From: an uncultured Eggerthella sp.
GTDB lineage: Bacteria > Actinomycetota > Coriobacteriia > Coriobacteriales > Eggerthellaceae
Length of the DNA stretch: 64,000 nucleotides
Assembly: GCA_959607715.1 (NCBI GenBank)
Contig: CAUHNN010000001.1
Coordinates: 62,001 to 126,000, forward strand
Direction of reading: 5' to 3'
Shown here in pieces: positions 8,500 to 18,700 of this stretch (within the stretch, counting starts at the first letter, position 1; each line of letters opens with the position of its first letter). The position numbers and the translations under genes are program-made. The notes below the pieces were generated by a model. That model searched no databases. It saw only the letters and a list, made by a program, of their open reading frames with translations, and was not told the origin of the DNA.

Positions 8500-9366
8500 C
8501 TAGAAGTACTTCTTCTCGATGTAATCGATGGGCATCTCGATGTCGAACCAGATCTTCTCGCCGAGCGCCGCCTGCTGAAGCAGCATCTCGATGCCGGGCG
8601 CCGTCTGAAGCCCATGGTCCTTCGCCATCTTGATGAGCTTCGTCTCGCGCGGGTCGTACACCGTATCGGCCACGAACAGCCCCTCGTGAAGCATGTCCTC
8701 GTCGATGGTGCACTCATCGTCGAGAGGGGGCATGCCGACGCGCGTGGCATTGACGAACAGACTCGAGTTCTTCACCGAACGGGCAAGAAGTTCGCGGTTG
8801 TCCAGGTCGTTCAAAACCATGGGCACGTCCGTTTTCTGGGACAGCTCGACGACGCGCTCGCGCGTGGCGTCCCAGAAATCGTCGCGTCGGTTGAACACGT
8901 TGACGCACGCGACGCCGTCGAGGGCGAGCTGGGTGAAGATGGCCGATCCTGCGCCACCGGCACCGACGATGGTGACCACCTTGCCTTCGGGGTCGAATCC
9001 GTGACGGCGGAGATTCTCGACGAAACCGGCTCCGTCGGTGTTGTGGCCGATCGATTTCCCGTTTTCGATCACTACGGTGTTGACCGCGCCCATGAGCTCG
9101 GCGGCGGGCGTCAGCTCATCGAGATACTGACCGACGACGGTCTTGCACGGCATCGTCACGTTGTAGCCGACGGCGCCCATCTCCGCCATGCCGCGCACCA
9201 CCGTCTCAAGGCGGTCGGGCATCACGTCGAATGCCGTGTACACCGCGTCTATCCCACACTGCTTGAACGAATCGGTGTGCATGACAGGCGATGCGGAATG
9301 CTCAACCGGAGAGCCGACGAGTCCAACGAGCTTCGTGTGGCCGGAGATGTTCATTTCGATTCCCAT
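8500..9366 (-). CDS. ydiB: Quinate/shikimate dehydrogenase (YdiB-type AroE homologue)
   Basis: NAD(P)-dependent oxidation of shikimate or quinate in the cytosol. From the ATG at 9366 (AAAGGA seven bases upstream) it has 288 residues, the length of E. coli YdiB. The substrate site 'SPVEHSASPVMH' is near residues 16-27. The catalytic lysine is in 'NVTMPCKTVV' near residue 70, and 'NTDGAGF' follows. The nucleotide loop is 'GAGGAGSA', followed by 'NRRDDFW', which resembles the NRRDEFF of YdiB rather than the NADPH-selective NRT of AroE. It sits among an oxidoreductase, a VOC protein and a carrier, away from aro genes, so a catabolic role is likelier than chorismate synthesis. Confidence 0.82.
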   Translation of the reverse strand: MGIEMNISGHTKLVGLVGSPVEHSASPVMHTDSFKQCGIDAVYTAFDVMPDRLETVVRGMAEMGAVGYNVTMPCKTVVGQYLDELTPAAELMGAVNTVVIENGKSIGHNTDGAGFVENLRRHGFDPEGKVVTIVGAGGAGSAIFTQLALDGVACVNVFNRRDDFWDATRERVVELSQKTDVPMVLNDLDNRELLARSVKNSSLFVNATRVGMPPLDDECTIDEDMLHEGLFVADTVYDPRETKLIKMAKDHGLQTAPGIEMLLQQAALGEKIWFDIEMPIDYIEKKYF

Positions 9367-9512
9367 GATGATGTCCTTTCCCGGACCCGACGATAAGGGC
9401 CCTTTCGCTAGTCGCATTGAATCGGGGCGGCGGGCGGGCGGGGCGCTGCCAAAACTCCCTGCGCAGCGTGATTCCCCGCGCCGTCCCGTCGCCGTATGAG
9501 AAGAGAAGGCGT

Positions 9513-10556
9513 TTACAGGACCACCGGTTCTCCGGCGTCAGCCGAATCGAGGATGGCGTTGATGACTTTGAGCGTGTCGAGGGCGTTCTCCCCGGTGCAG
9601 CGCGGTTGCGTTTCCCGACCGCGGCACAGATCGACGAAGTGATCGAGTTCGGCGGTCATGGGATCGTTCCTCTCGACATCGAAATGCTCATGGATCAAAG
9701 GAGAGGTCCAGCCGAAGGCGTTCTCGTCGTAGTAGTACAGATCCATATTCGGGAACCCGAACGAGCCCTTCGTGCCGAAGACGCGCAGGCTGTTTTCGCC
9801 AGGGCACATGGTGAAGAAGGTATTCTCCTCGGCCGCCAGGTCGTAGTTCCAGGGGCCGGGCGTGCCGTCGCTGACGAAGTAGCTAGCGGTCACGCCGCCC
9901 TCGTATTCGACGACGGCGGACACCGAATCCTCGACCTCATTGCCGCGGATGGTGTTGCGGGCCGCCGCATAGACCTTGGCGGGCTTCATGCCCGTAACGA
10001 AGTTGAGGTCGTCGAAGTCGTGGATGGCGTTGATGAGCAGCGGGCCGCCGCCCTTCTTGGTATGCCACTCGACGTCGTAGTACGAATGGGGCTTCGCGAT
10101 GGCGTAGTTGCTCTGAATGCCGACGATCCTGCCGATGCGGCCCGAATCGATGACTTCGCGCAGGAGCTGGTACTTGCTCGAAGAGCGACGATGATGGCCG
10201 ACGAGCAGCGTCGCTCCGGCGTTTTCGCAGGCGGAGATGATGTGCTCCGCTTCCTCGACCGTGTTGGCGATGGGCTTTTCAAGCAGAATGCTCTTGATAC
10301 CCGCCGCAAGGGCCAGATCGACCGACTGAACATGGAGCGTGTTGGGGAGGGCGATCGCAACCGCGTCAAGGTCTTCCTGCTTCAGCAAAAGCGTGTAATC
10401 GCTGTAGATCTTCACCCCGAGCTCCAGCGCAACCTGGTTGTCATGGTCGCCGAAACCAGCGACGGCCACCAGATCGATCTCGGGATTCTCCTTCGCATCG
10501 CGCGCGATCTTCGATCCCTGGTTCAAGCCGAGAACGGCCATTTTAATCGTGTCCAT
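9513..10556 (-). CDS. Gfo/Idh/MocA family oxidoreductase
   Basis: NAD(P)-dependent sugar, cyclitol or related dehydrogenase of 347 residues. The N-terminal Rossmann half starts 'MAVLGLNQGSKIARDA'. The catalytic motif E-K-P-I-A lies near residue 98, and the second half has 'NAIHDFDDLNFVTG', where His and Asp are the usual active-site pair. The ATG at 10556 follows AAGGGGG by six bases; the upstream in-frame ATG lacks a site. It lies between the VOC gene and the YdiB-type gene and probably acts on the same compound or a ring-hydroxyl neighbour of it. Inositol or a quinate-like acid are possible substrates. Confidence 0.85.
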   Translation of the reverse strand: MDTIKMAVLGLNQGSKIARDAKENPEIDLVAVAGFGDHDNQVALELGVKIYSDYTLLLKQEDLDAVAIALPNTLHVQSVDLALAAGIKSILLEKPIANTVEEAEHIISACENAGATLLVGHHRRSSSKYQLLREVIDSGRIGRIVGIQSNYAIAKPHSYYDVEWHTKKGGGPLLINAIHDFDDLNFVTGMKPAKVYAAARNTIRGNEVEDSVSAVVEYEGGVTASYFVSDGTPGPWNYDLAAEENTFFTMCPGENSLRVFGTKGSFGFPNMDLYYYDENAFGWTSPLIHEHFDVERNDPMTAELDHFVDLCRGRETQPRCTGENALDTLKVINAILDSADAGEPVVL

Positions 10557-10712
10557 GAGGTCCCCCTTCTTGGATTTCTTCATGATCCCCTCTGACGCTT
10601 TTGATTTTCAGCGTGGCGAAACGTCAAATCCAATAGCGTTGGAAACCAGGTGCCGCCAAGACATAACAAAGCTCTATAAGGCCAGTACATCTGCGTCTTT
10701 TCACGCAATAGA

Positions 10713-10740
10713 AAAGGGCCAGGGATACCCCTGGCCCTTT
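10713..10740. terminator. Bidirectional-looking terminator between VOC and Gfo/Idh/MocA genes
   Basis: Twelve-base arms AAAGGGCCAGGG and CCCTGGCCCTTT enclose a four-base loop, in the 293-base gap downstream of the VOC gene. It implies that the oxidoreductase gene also has its own promoter in the remaining gap. Confidence 0.7.
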
Positions 10741-10849
10741 CGCGCGGACATGCCGCGTATTCGGATCGCGCTCAGCTTCGGTTCTCGCCCGCAAGCGCCC
10801 CCGCGAAAAGCAGCTCGCGGGGGCGGATCGCTTTTCGCGGGAGAACGGA

Positions 10850-11335
10850 TCACTGACGTGGGCGCGTCACCGCTTCGATGACGAAGCCCAGCGCATCGAC
10901 GGAGTCGTAGTACGTGAAGGTGGCGCTCGGATCGACGAGCGAAGCGCCTTCCATGTATTTATCCACCCCGACTGCGGCGAGCGCCTGCGTCACACGATCG
11001 TTGTCGTCGACGTCGAAGCGCAGATGATGGAGCGCATGCCCGCACGAGCCGATCTCCTTCAGGTAGTCGTGCCACACCGTGTCCGCCTCACCGACCGGCT
11101 GAAGGAATTCCAGCTGGACGTTGAAATGGTTGTAGAAAGCGGCGTTGACCGGCGCGTCGATGATCGTGCCTCGATACCAGGTCTTGCGATAGACGTTGTC
11201 GCTCACGAGATCGGCCTCCAGGCCGAATACACGCTTCATGCCCTCCATCGCCTTCTCGCGATCGGCGATGACGATGCCCACCTGGACGATGTCCCCGAGC
11301 ATCGCGAGAAGCTCCTTATTCCCTGCTTCTCCCAT
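10850..11335 (-). CDS. VOC (glyoxalase/dioxygenase fold) family protein
   Basis: Small cytosolic protein of 161 residues with one vicinal-oxygen-chelate fold pair. Readable parts are 'DIVQVGIVIADREKAMEGMKRVFGLE' in the first half (residues about 15-41) and 'GHALHHLRFDVDDNDRV' with possible metal-binding His in the second (residues about 98-115), then 'FTYYDSVDALGFVIE', whose Glu is the usual last metal ligand. This pattern fits methylmalonyl-CoA epimerase-like or lyase-like VOC proteins; no substrate is assigned. It lies between the MFS gene upstream and the oxidoreductase downstream and is likely part of the same pathway. Confidence 0.75.
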   Translation of the reverse strand: MGEAGNKELLAMLGDIVQVGIVIADREKAMEGMKRVFGLEADLVSDNVYRKTWYRGTIIDAPVNAAFYNHFNVQLEFLQPVGEADTVWHDYLKEIGSCGHALHHLRFDVDDNDRVTQALAAVGVDKYMEGASLVDPSATFTYYDSVDALGFVIEAVTRPRQ

Positions 11336-11436
11336 AACGGTTTCCCCTTCCCCTCAACGACCCCATCCCCCGCACGTAGCGCATGGTGCAGACGGGGGAT
11401 GGAGGATACGAACGATGATGAAATGCCTTCGAACCC

Positions 11437-12834
11437 TTAATCGAGCAGACCCTGAGTGATCTCCTCGAGCGTCTTGCCGCGCGTTTCAACGGCGAAGATC
11501 GCCAGCCAGATCGCCATGAAGATGGCGAGGGCGGAGTTGATCAAGTAGGCTCCCAACGTGCCCATGGGGCTCGCCACGAAGAACGCGATCCACATGGGGC
11601 TGAAGATGCCGCCGAGGCGACCGAAGGCGTTGGCGACGCCGGCACCGCGGATGCGGCACGCAGTCGGGAACGGCTCGGACAGGTAAATCGCCGACGTGGT
11701 GACGGAATTGGTGAACGTGCAGACGCAGACCAGGAAACCGAAGCCCATGACGAGCGCAGGCTGATCGGTCGGAAGCATCGACCAGATAGGGCCGAGGATC
11801 GCGATAAGGACGTACGAGACGATGAGAATGGTCTTGCGGTTTACCTTCTCGACGTAGAAGGTGAGTAGGCCGACGCCGACCGGGATGCCGAGCTGCATGA
11901 CGACGGTCATGAGCGTGGAGAGGCTCACGTCGAAGCCGTTTGCCTTCAGGATGGTCGGGGTCCAGGAGATGACCGTGTAGACCAGGACGTTCATGACGAA
12001 GCAGAGGAACATCGCGGTGAGCGTGCGGGAGAGCATCTTCTTCTTGAAGAGGAACCTCCACGGCAGCTGCTCGACGGTTTCAGCGTTCTCGCGGCGCTCG
12101 ATCTCAGCGGCCGGCACCTCGGGAACGTCGAAGCCCTTCGCCGCGGTTTTAGATTCGAGCTTGCTGACGATGGCATCGGCTTCCTCGTTGCGACCCATCA
12201 TGGCCAGCCAACGCGGAGATTCATGGAGCCACAGCACGCAGGCGATCACGACAGCCGCGCCGAGAACGCCGCACAGGATGAAGACCTCGCGCCATCCGGC
12301 GATGGGCAGGATGATGAGGTTCATCACGGAAGCGACAAGCGTGCCGCAGTTCGCGATCAAACCGACATAGGACTGGTACTTACCGCGCTTCGTCGGCGGG
12401 GTGAACTCGGTCAGCGCGGAATAACCGGCCGGGAACGCCGCGCCGAGGCCGATGCCCATGAAGAAGCGACACGCGGTCAAGAACGTCGCGTCGGGAGACG
12501 ATGCCGCGAAGAAGCACGCGATCGTGAAGATCGAGCCGCAAATAACGACCGACTTCTTGCGTCCGATGCCGTCGGAAAGAGCGCCTGCCATCAGGCCGCC
12601 GATCAGGTAGCCTACCATCGTGATCGAATTGAAGAACGCGAATTGCTCGAGCGTCATGAACCCTTGGTCCTGCAACACCATGCCGATCGGGCCGCCGACG
12701 CCCATGTCGACGGAGTCGCAGAACGTGATGCCGGCAAGCAGCCACATCACCTTCTTGTGAAACCCGGTGATAGGCAGCCTATCGAGACGCGCGGCTATGC
12801 CGTGAAACGATGAATTCATTTCCTGCGAAGCCAT
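11437..12834 (-). CDS. MFS transporter (sugar/aromatic acid porter type)
   Basis: Twelve-helix secondary carrier of 465 residues. Residues about 80-92 contain 'GALSDGIGRKKSV', the loop 2-3 motif of the major facilitator superfamily; 'LHESPRWLAMMGR' follows helix 6, and the C-terminus ends in 'VETRGKTLEEI', as in sugar-porter and aromatic-acid:H+ symporter groups. The ATG at 12834 follows GGAAGG. It is the first gene of a minus-strand run with a VOC protein, a Gfo/Idh/MocA oxidoreductase and a YdiB-type dehydrogenase, so it is the likely uptake system for their substrate. E. coli also has an MFS gene (ydiN) beside ydiB. Confidence 0.87.
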   Translation of the reverse strand: MASQEMNSSFHGIAARLDRLPITGFHKKVMWLLAGITFCDSVDMGVGGPIGMVLQDQGFMTLEQFAFFNSITMVGYLIGGLMAGALSDGIGRKKSVVICGSIFTIACFFAASSPDATFLTACRFFMGIGLGAAFPAGYSALTEFTPPTKRGKYQSYVGLIANCGTLVASVMNLIILPIAGWREVFILCGVLGAAVVIACVLWLHESPRWLAMMGRNEEADAIVSKLESKTAAKGFDVPEVPAAEIERRENAETVEQLPWRFLFKKKMLSRTLTAMFLCFVMNVLVYTVISWTPTILKANGFDVSLSTLMTVVMQLGIPVGVGLLTFYVEKVNRKTILIVSYVLIAILGPIWSMLPTDQPALVMGFGFLVCVCTFTNSVTTSAIYLSEPFPTACRIRGAGVANAFGRLGGIFSPMWIAFFVASPMGTLGAYLINSALAIFMAIWLAIFAVETRGKTLEEITQGLLD

Positions 12835-13286
12835 GTTCCCACCTTCCTTTCATGCGTGGATCCCGCGCATGCGGAAATCCCCCCTCTTGCCCCTTCGGCC
12901 GCGCGGCCGCTTCTGCTCCTCTTGCGCAGAAGAACGGGGCATCCTGTCAGAAGGCGAACGCGATTACGGACGCGCAAACACGTTTTCGAGCGAAGCGGTT
13001 TTCCCCTGTCCGCGAACACGTTCGTCTTTCTAGGAAGATTGTCGGTAGGCAGACGGTCCTTTCCCAATAGCTTTACTTCACCTTTACGGGAAGGTCATAA
13101 CGAAGCGCTATATTCCCACTTCACCCCAAGGCACGACTGGTCGGCTCCATAAAAAGAAGCCTGCGCCCCTTCCGAAAAGAAGGGGAGCAGGCTTCAATCG
13201 CCCATCCGCACGTGCATATAACGAGCGGATGGGCGGATATTCCAGGCTGCCCTGACGCGATCGCGCCAGGGCAGCGTTCTTACGCA
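12835..13286. other. Gene-free gap with three hairpins
   Basis: No supportable coding region is seen in these 452 bases. The left part must hold the promoter of the MFS gene (no clear hexamers found). The right part holds three successive inverted repeats: 13156-13195 (listed as a terminator), 13200-13234 (GCCCATCCGC / GCGGATGGGC) and 13246-13275 (GCTGCCCTG / CAGGGCAGC). Confidence 0.6.
13151..13195 (-). terminator. Rho-independent terminator after the giant surface-protein gene
   Basis: On the minus strand the hairpin arms GAAGCCTGC and GCAGGCTTC, with an inner CCCCTTC/GAAGGGG stem, are followed by TTTTT. It is the last of three hairpins met after the stop codon. Confidence 0.85.
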
Positions 13287-15767
13287 TTAGCGACGCGAGG
13301 TTCGGCTCCTCTTCGCGCCTATGAGCGCAAGCGTTGCGCTCAGCACGCCGAGCACGGCAAGGACGGCTGCCGCGAAACCGAGAGCATCGCTCGTCTTAGG
13401 CGTTGCAGGCGTTGCGGGCGCATCGGAACCCGACGCTTCGCCCGTATCGACCCCTGGGACCGCCGGCCCCTCAGGGGCGTCGTAGACGTTCTCGAACACA
13501 GGGGCGCCGGCATCGCCAACAGTCCAAGAGGCCTCGAGGTTACCCTTGCCGTTGTCCGAGACCACCACATGATAAGTGAACACGGTCTCATCGTAGGTGA
13601 CGCCCTCGGCATCGCCCTTGACCTCGACGATCTGGTAGTCGAACTCACCCGGAGCGTCATAGGCAACCGGCGCGAACGTAATCGGGGCGACCCCGTTGAC
13701 GGCAGCACCGTTCTGAACGGTCTGGAGCACGTTGCCGTTGCCGTCACGCAGTTCGAAGGAGAACTCGCCTTCGACGATGTCGCGACCGTCGAGTTTCTTG
13801 CTGGCGTTGAACGTCAGGCTCGCCGCATTGGCCTGGTAGGCGTTGGAGAACGTGACGGACTTGGCGTCGAGCGGCTGCCCGTCGCTTGCCAGCGACCACG
13901 TCACCGAAAGCGTGCCGTCGCCGTTGTCGGTGACATGAGCGAGCACGTGATGCACCGTCGTGTCGTACGTCACGCCAGGTGCCCCCGCATCAATCTCGGC
14001 CAGCGTATAAGCATAGTCGCCCGGCTCGGTGAAGGTGAGGGCGGGGAACGAAACCGCACCCTGTGCGTCGTTGGTCGCCTTTACCACATCGCCCGTCGCA
14101 GCGCTCCTCAACTCGAAGGAGAACTCCTTGGCGACAAGGTCGCGACCGTCGAGCTTCTTCGTCACCGTCAGTGCGCCTTGGCCCGTGGGAGAGCTCTCAA
14201 CCGGGTCGACGCTGTAGGTGTTGACGAGCGTGAAGTCGCTCGCCTCACCGGCAGTCGACTTGGAGGCGGACAGCGTGCCGTCGCCGTTGTCGGTGACCGT
14301 GACCTTGACGGTCTTGACCGACGCGTCGTTGGCAACGTCATCAACGGCGCCGGACTCGGTCACCTGGTAGGTGAAGGTCTTGGAGCGCTGGGCCGAAGCC
14401 GTCGCGGGTTCGTCCGATTCACCTGCCGATTCTTCGTCCGCAGAAGCACCGTCGCCCGTCGCGCCCGATGTGCCGAAGACGTCCTCCATGGTGTAGGTGA
14501 CGTTGCCGAAGGAAACGTTGCCCGCGGCGTCGTTGGTTGCCGTCGTCTTCTCGGGCATGGGCGCGCCCTCGGAACCGGCGATCGCGAAGGTGTACTTGCC
14601 CGTAATGTCGGGGGCGTTGTCGCCAGACTTGACGTCGAGCACCTTAGCGCCGTCGATGGAAACCGTGGCCTCGGCGCCCGCGCCGTAGACGTTCTTGAAG
14701 ACCATGCCGCCGTCGGGGTACACGACTTCCGCGCTCAGTTTGCCGGCGTGATTGTCGCTCACCTTGACCTTGATGGCCTGATTGCCCTGGACGACGGTGA
14801 TGCCGTCGTCGTTTTGGGATGCGGCCTCGCTGACCGTGTAGCCATAGGTGTACACGTCGGCAGCATCGCCACGCTCAACCGTGGCGAGACCCGCCGCGAC
14901 GTCCTTGTTGAGCTGCTCGGTGGTGTAGGTGATGCCCGTGAAGCCGATCGCGCCATCAGCCGTATTGGTGCCGGTGGCAACGATCTTCTTCGCGTCGTCG
15001 GCGACGTTGGTCACGTTGAAGTGAAACTCACCTGCGACCATATCGCGACCGGTAAGCTGTTTGGTGCCGGTGAGCGCCACCTCGCCGTCACCGCCCACCG
15101 TGATGGAGCCGGCGTCGTAGCTGTTGGCGAACGGAACGCTCACCGCATCACCCGCTGCGCGCGTCGCCACGGTGTTGCTCCACTCGGCAGCCTGATTGCC
15201 GTCGAGTTTAGCGGTCACCGTAAGCGTACCCGCGCCGTCGTCGCTCACAGCGAACTCAACCTTGTGGGTTGCGCCGTCGTAGGTATAGCCGTCTTTGGAG
15301 CCACCGGTGCCGGGTTTACCGTCAACACCGAGCTCGGAAATCTCGAACTCAAACGTCTTGCCCGCATCAGCGAGGCCAAACTTGAGCCCGGTGGTCACCG
15401 GCGTCGTCGCAACGGCGGTGTTGGCGCTCTCGCCCGTTCCAAGGTCGGCCGCCACGGTCTGCACCGTCTTGGCGTCGGCGCCGAACTTGGCCTTAGCGTC
15501 GTCGTTAACCGCCTTCATGGTGAACTCGAAGTCGCCCGCCTCGATCGCGCGACCCGTCATGGTCTTGACGATCTGCGCGCCACCCGCAGCGTCGACATCA
15601 ACTGCGCCAGACGCATACGTGTTGACGAACGGGCCGTTTGCCACGTTGTAGGTGGCAGCCAGCGTGCCTTTGCCATCGTCGGTCAACGTGACGGTCAGCG
15701 TGACCTCGCGCGTGTCGTACGTGATGCCAGCGATCTTGTCGGTATCGGCGGGGATAACCTCCTTCAC
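13287..15767 (-). CDS. Surface adhesin, C-terminal part (pilin isopeptide repeats and sorting signal), after a frameshift
   Basis: Second half of a giant cell-surface protein, 826 residues in this frame. It begins inside a repeat that is continuous with the end of the preceding frame. It contains about five FctA/Spy0128-like pilin isopeptide domains, each starting near 'K-x-L-x-G-R-D...GEFSFEL' and closing with 'GVTYDxxxH-VxVxVTDNGDGTL' and an 'F-x-N-x-Y' strand whose Asn should form the Lys-Asn isopeptide bond. The C-terminus has TPKTSD (an LPXTG-like sorting motif), a hydrophobic helix and a basic tail, so a sortase should anchor it to the wall. The first codons overlap the previous frame's stop, but no binding site precedes them, so independent translation is unlikely. 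Confidence 0.8.
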   Translation of the reverse strand: MKEVIPADTDKIAGITYDTREVTLTVTLTDDGKGTLAATYNVANGPFVNTYASGAVDVDAAGGAQIVKTMTGRAIEAGDFEFTMKAVNDDAKAKFGADAKTVQTVAADLGTGESANTAVATTPVTTGLKFGLADAGKTFEFEISELGVDGKPGTGGSKDGYTYDGATHKVEFAVSDDGAGTLTVTAKLDGNQAAEWSNTVATRAAGDAVSVPFANSYDAGSITVGGDGEVALTGTKQLTGRDMVAGEFHFNVTNVADDAKKIVATGTNTADGAIGFTGITYTTEQLNKDVAAGLATVERGDAADVYTYGYTVSEAASQNDDGITVVQGNQAIKVKVSDNHAGKLSAEVVYPDGGMVFKNVYGAGAEATVSIDGAKVLDVKSGDNAPDITGKYTFAIAGSEGAPMPEKTTATNDAAGNVSFGNVTYTMEDVFGTSGATGDGASADEESAGESDEPATASAQRSKTFTYQVTESGAVDDVANDASVKTVKVTVTDNGDGTLSASKSTAGEASDFTLVNTYSVDPVESSPTGQGALTVTKKLDGRDLVAKEFSFELRSAATGDVVKATNDAQGAVSFPALTFTEPGDYAYTLAEIDAGAPGVTYDTTVHHVLAHVTDNGDGTLSVTWSLASDGQPLDAKSVTFSNAYQANAASLTFNASKKLDGRDIVEGEFSFELRDGNGNVLQTVQNGAAVNGVAPITFAPVAYDAPGEFDYQIVEVKGDAEGVTYDETVFTYHVVVSDNGKGNLEASWTVGDAGAPVFENVYDAPEGPAVPGVDTGEASGSDAPATPATPKTSDALGFAAAVLAVLGVLSATLALIGAKRSRTSRR

Positions 15768-18700
15768 CTTATAGACGAAATCCTTGTGCGCGTGCCGTCG
15801 GCGGTCTGCTCAACATCCTTGATGTCGTTGAACGTAAAGTTGATCTTGCCAAAGCCGAAGTCCACCTCGGCATCGGCCTTATCAGTGCGATTCGTCAGCG
15901 TGGCAGTATCCTGCTCGGGAGCCGGAGCGCCATTCTGAGGCTCGATGCTGAACGTAAAGCTATCGCTCGTCTTCCAGTCGCGGCCGGTGAGAACCTTCTT
16001 GAACAGGTTGTCGGTGGTCACCGGCGCATCCGCGGGCACCGTGGACCCATAGCTGTTCACGAAGTCGAGGTAGGTCGCCTTCGGGTCAGCAGCGGTGCTC
16101 GTCTGCTCGGTCACCTTGCCGTCCTTGTCGGTCACCTTCGTAGTGAGCTTCAGGGTACCGTCGCCGTTATCGGCAACGGACAGCTCAACCGTATACACAG
16201 CGTCGTCATAGGTGTAGCCATCAGCTGTGCCGCCCGAACCGAACGTCGCGCCGTCGGCTCCGCGCTCGCTGATCTTCAGCTTGAACGTCTTGCCCACGTC
16301 GGCCTGAGTGAACGTGATGGGATGCTCAGAGGGCATTTCGACCTTCTGGCCAGCCTTACCCGCGATGTTGCCGAAGTCACCCGTCGTGCCGTTCGTGATG
16401 TCGATGCGCTGCGCCGTTTCGGCGGCAGTGACGCCGTCGCCGTCGAGCGCCTCGACGCGGAACTGGAACTGGCCCTGCGCCATGTCGTGACCGTTGGTCG
16501 TCTTGGTCACGATGATGCCGCCGGCATCGTTGTGGTTGAGCTCAGCCTCGTAAGTATTGGTGAACGTACCGTTGTCGACCTCCGCCTGCGCAACCAGCTG
16601 ACCGTCGCCCGGATCAGTCACGCGCACATAGACGTCCGCCGTATGGGAGTCGTACTTCACACCATCGATGGTCTGTCCACCGTTGGTCTCGGTGACGGTG
16701 TAGTGGTATTGACCCGGAGCGTCAAACGTCGCCCCGCCAAAATCGAACGGCACATCAGTACCATCCGCCGTGCCCTCAGGCTGCGTGACGGTGCACGTTG
16801 CGCGCTCGGGCGACGGGTTGGCGGCGTCGTCAGCGACGAGCGTGAACTCGAAGGAGTCGCTCGCCTTCCAATCGCGGCCCTTCAGGACCTTGTGGAGTTG
16901 AACGTCCTCAGTGGCCTCAACCCTCACAGGCGCGGCTTTGTACGTGTTGGTAAAGCCGAGAACCACGCGGTCGAGCCCGTCATTTCCGTCGTAGGTGCCA
17001 ACGGATTCCGTACCCTTATCCGTGGTCTTCTGGATGGTCGTTGCAGTGTGCATGGTGCCATCGGCATCGTCGATAACCGCGATATCCAGCTGATAGGTAG
17101 ACGCGTCATAGGTCACGCCGCCAAGCGATCCGGCCTTCTCGCTCAACACATAGCTGAACGTCTTACCGGCATCTGCCTGGGTGAACCTCAACCCGCTCAG
17201 CAGGTTAAACATCTGAGACTGAAGGCCGCTGTTCGCAGGAGCGACGGTCTTGAAGCTCTTATCGCTCTCGGCCAGCTTGGCGTTCGCCTCGTTCGCGGTC
17301 ACCGTCGTGCTGTTTGCTCCAGCAATGGAGAACTCGAACTCGCCCGCCGTCTGAGCGCGGCCGTTCAAGGTCTTACCCACCGTAAGGTTCATATCGGCGC
17401 CATACGTCATGGAAGACGTATAGGTGTTGGCGAAGGAAGCGCTATCGCCACCGCCGATGTAGCTCACGCTTGCCTTAAGCACGCCGTTACCGTCAGTCAC
17501 GACCACCGTCGCAGTCTGCGTAGTGCGGTCGTACACCATGCCAGCGCCGTCGGCGGCGGGAACCGTTTCCTTCACATCGAAGGTGAACGTACCCGGCTTG
17601 GTGAATGCGATATCACCGAAGGATGCGGCCTTCTTTCCCCCGTTGGTCAAACCATCGATTGCGACCTTCATCTCGGTTGCATCCTTGTCGCCACCGAACA
17701 CGATCTCGTCGCTCTGGAGCGCTGCGATCGTCGCGTTGCTGCGCGGGGTTAGGGTGAACTCGAACGACTCATTCATCTGGGAGTCGCGCCCATTGAGCGT
17801 CTTGGACGCTGCGAGCGCGGTGTCACCCGCAAGCACAACGTCGGTGGGATCGTAGCTATTCTCGAACTGCGGCACATCGCCGGCGGGGAGCACCTCTCCA
17901 TTCTTCGAATAGGTCACATCGACCTTTACCGTGTCGACACCGTTTTTGTTTTCGGACGACACCGTAAACGTGGCGGTGTAAACGCTGGGATCGTAGGTCA
18001 TGCCCGCGACGGTGTATTTGTTATCGGCCGTGGCTTCGGCGGGCATAGCTTCGCTGATCTCATACGTGTAGGTATGGCCAACATGGTCCTTCGTGAACGT
18101 GGCGTTGCCGAATGCCACCGCGGGGCCATCGTTGGTCACATACAGATAACCCTGATCGTCTACCTGGGCGTTAGCGGGAATCGGGGCCTGAGCGGCATTA
18201 TCGCCAACCGCCTTCACCTTGAAGCGGAACATGCCGTCCTTGAGATTGTTTGCCGGCCCGCCGTTGTTCGTATACACCTTTGCGGCCACCGGACCGGCAT
18301 TCACCGATTCGGCGTTGAACGAGTTGTTGAAGACAGCCTGCTTGCTCGCCACTTCTTCGTAAGGGTTCATGCCGTTGCCGTTGTCATCAGACAGCTTGAG
18401 CATCTTCGTGGATGCTTGGAGCGTACCATCACCCTTGTCGGTCACCGTCACCTCGACCGAATAGGACGCCTTGGAGTAGGTCATGCCCGCAACCGTGGAA
18501 GACGGCGTCATCTCGAAGATGGTGTAAGTATAGGTGCCTACGGAGTCAAACGTGATATCGCCGAAGTTTCCGTCAGGCATATCCTTAGTTGCCGGCGCAA
18601 TTTTATCTTCCATGTCGTCCAGGCCAGGAATGGAACCCTTGGGCATCGGGTTGGAAGGATTATCTTCACTCAAGCAAATATCGAAGAAACCCTCGACATC

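Noticed and set aside
13212..15938. Long open frame on the plus strand opposite the adhesin (over 900 codons)
   Set aside because: It mirrors the repeats of the real gene on the other strand; the sequence is Arg/Val/Gly-rich without domains. The same holds for the 18,074-21,355 plus-strand frame.
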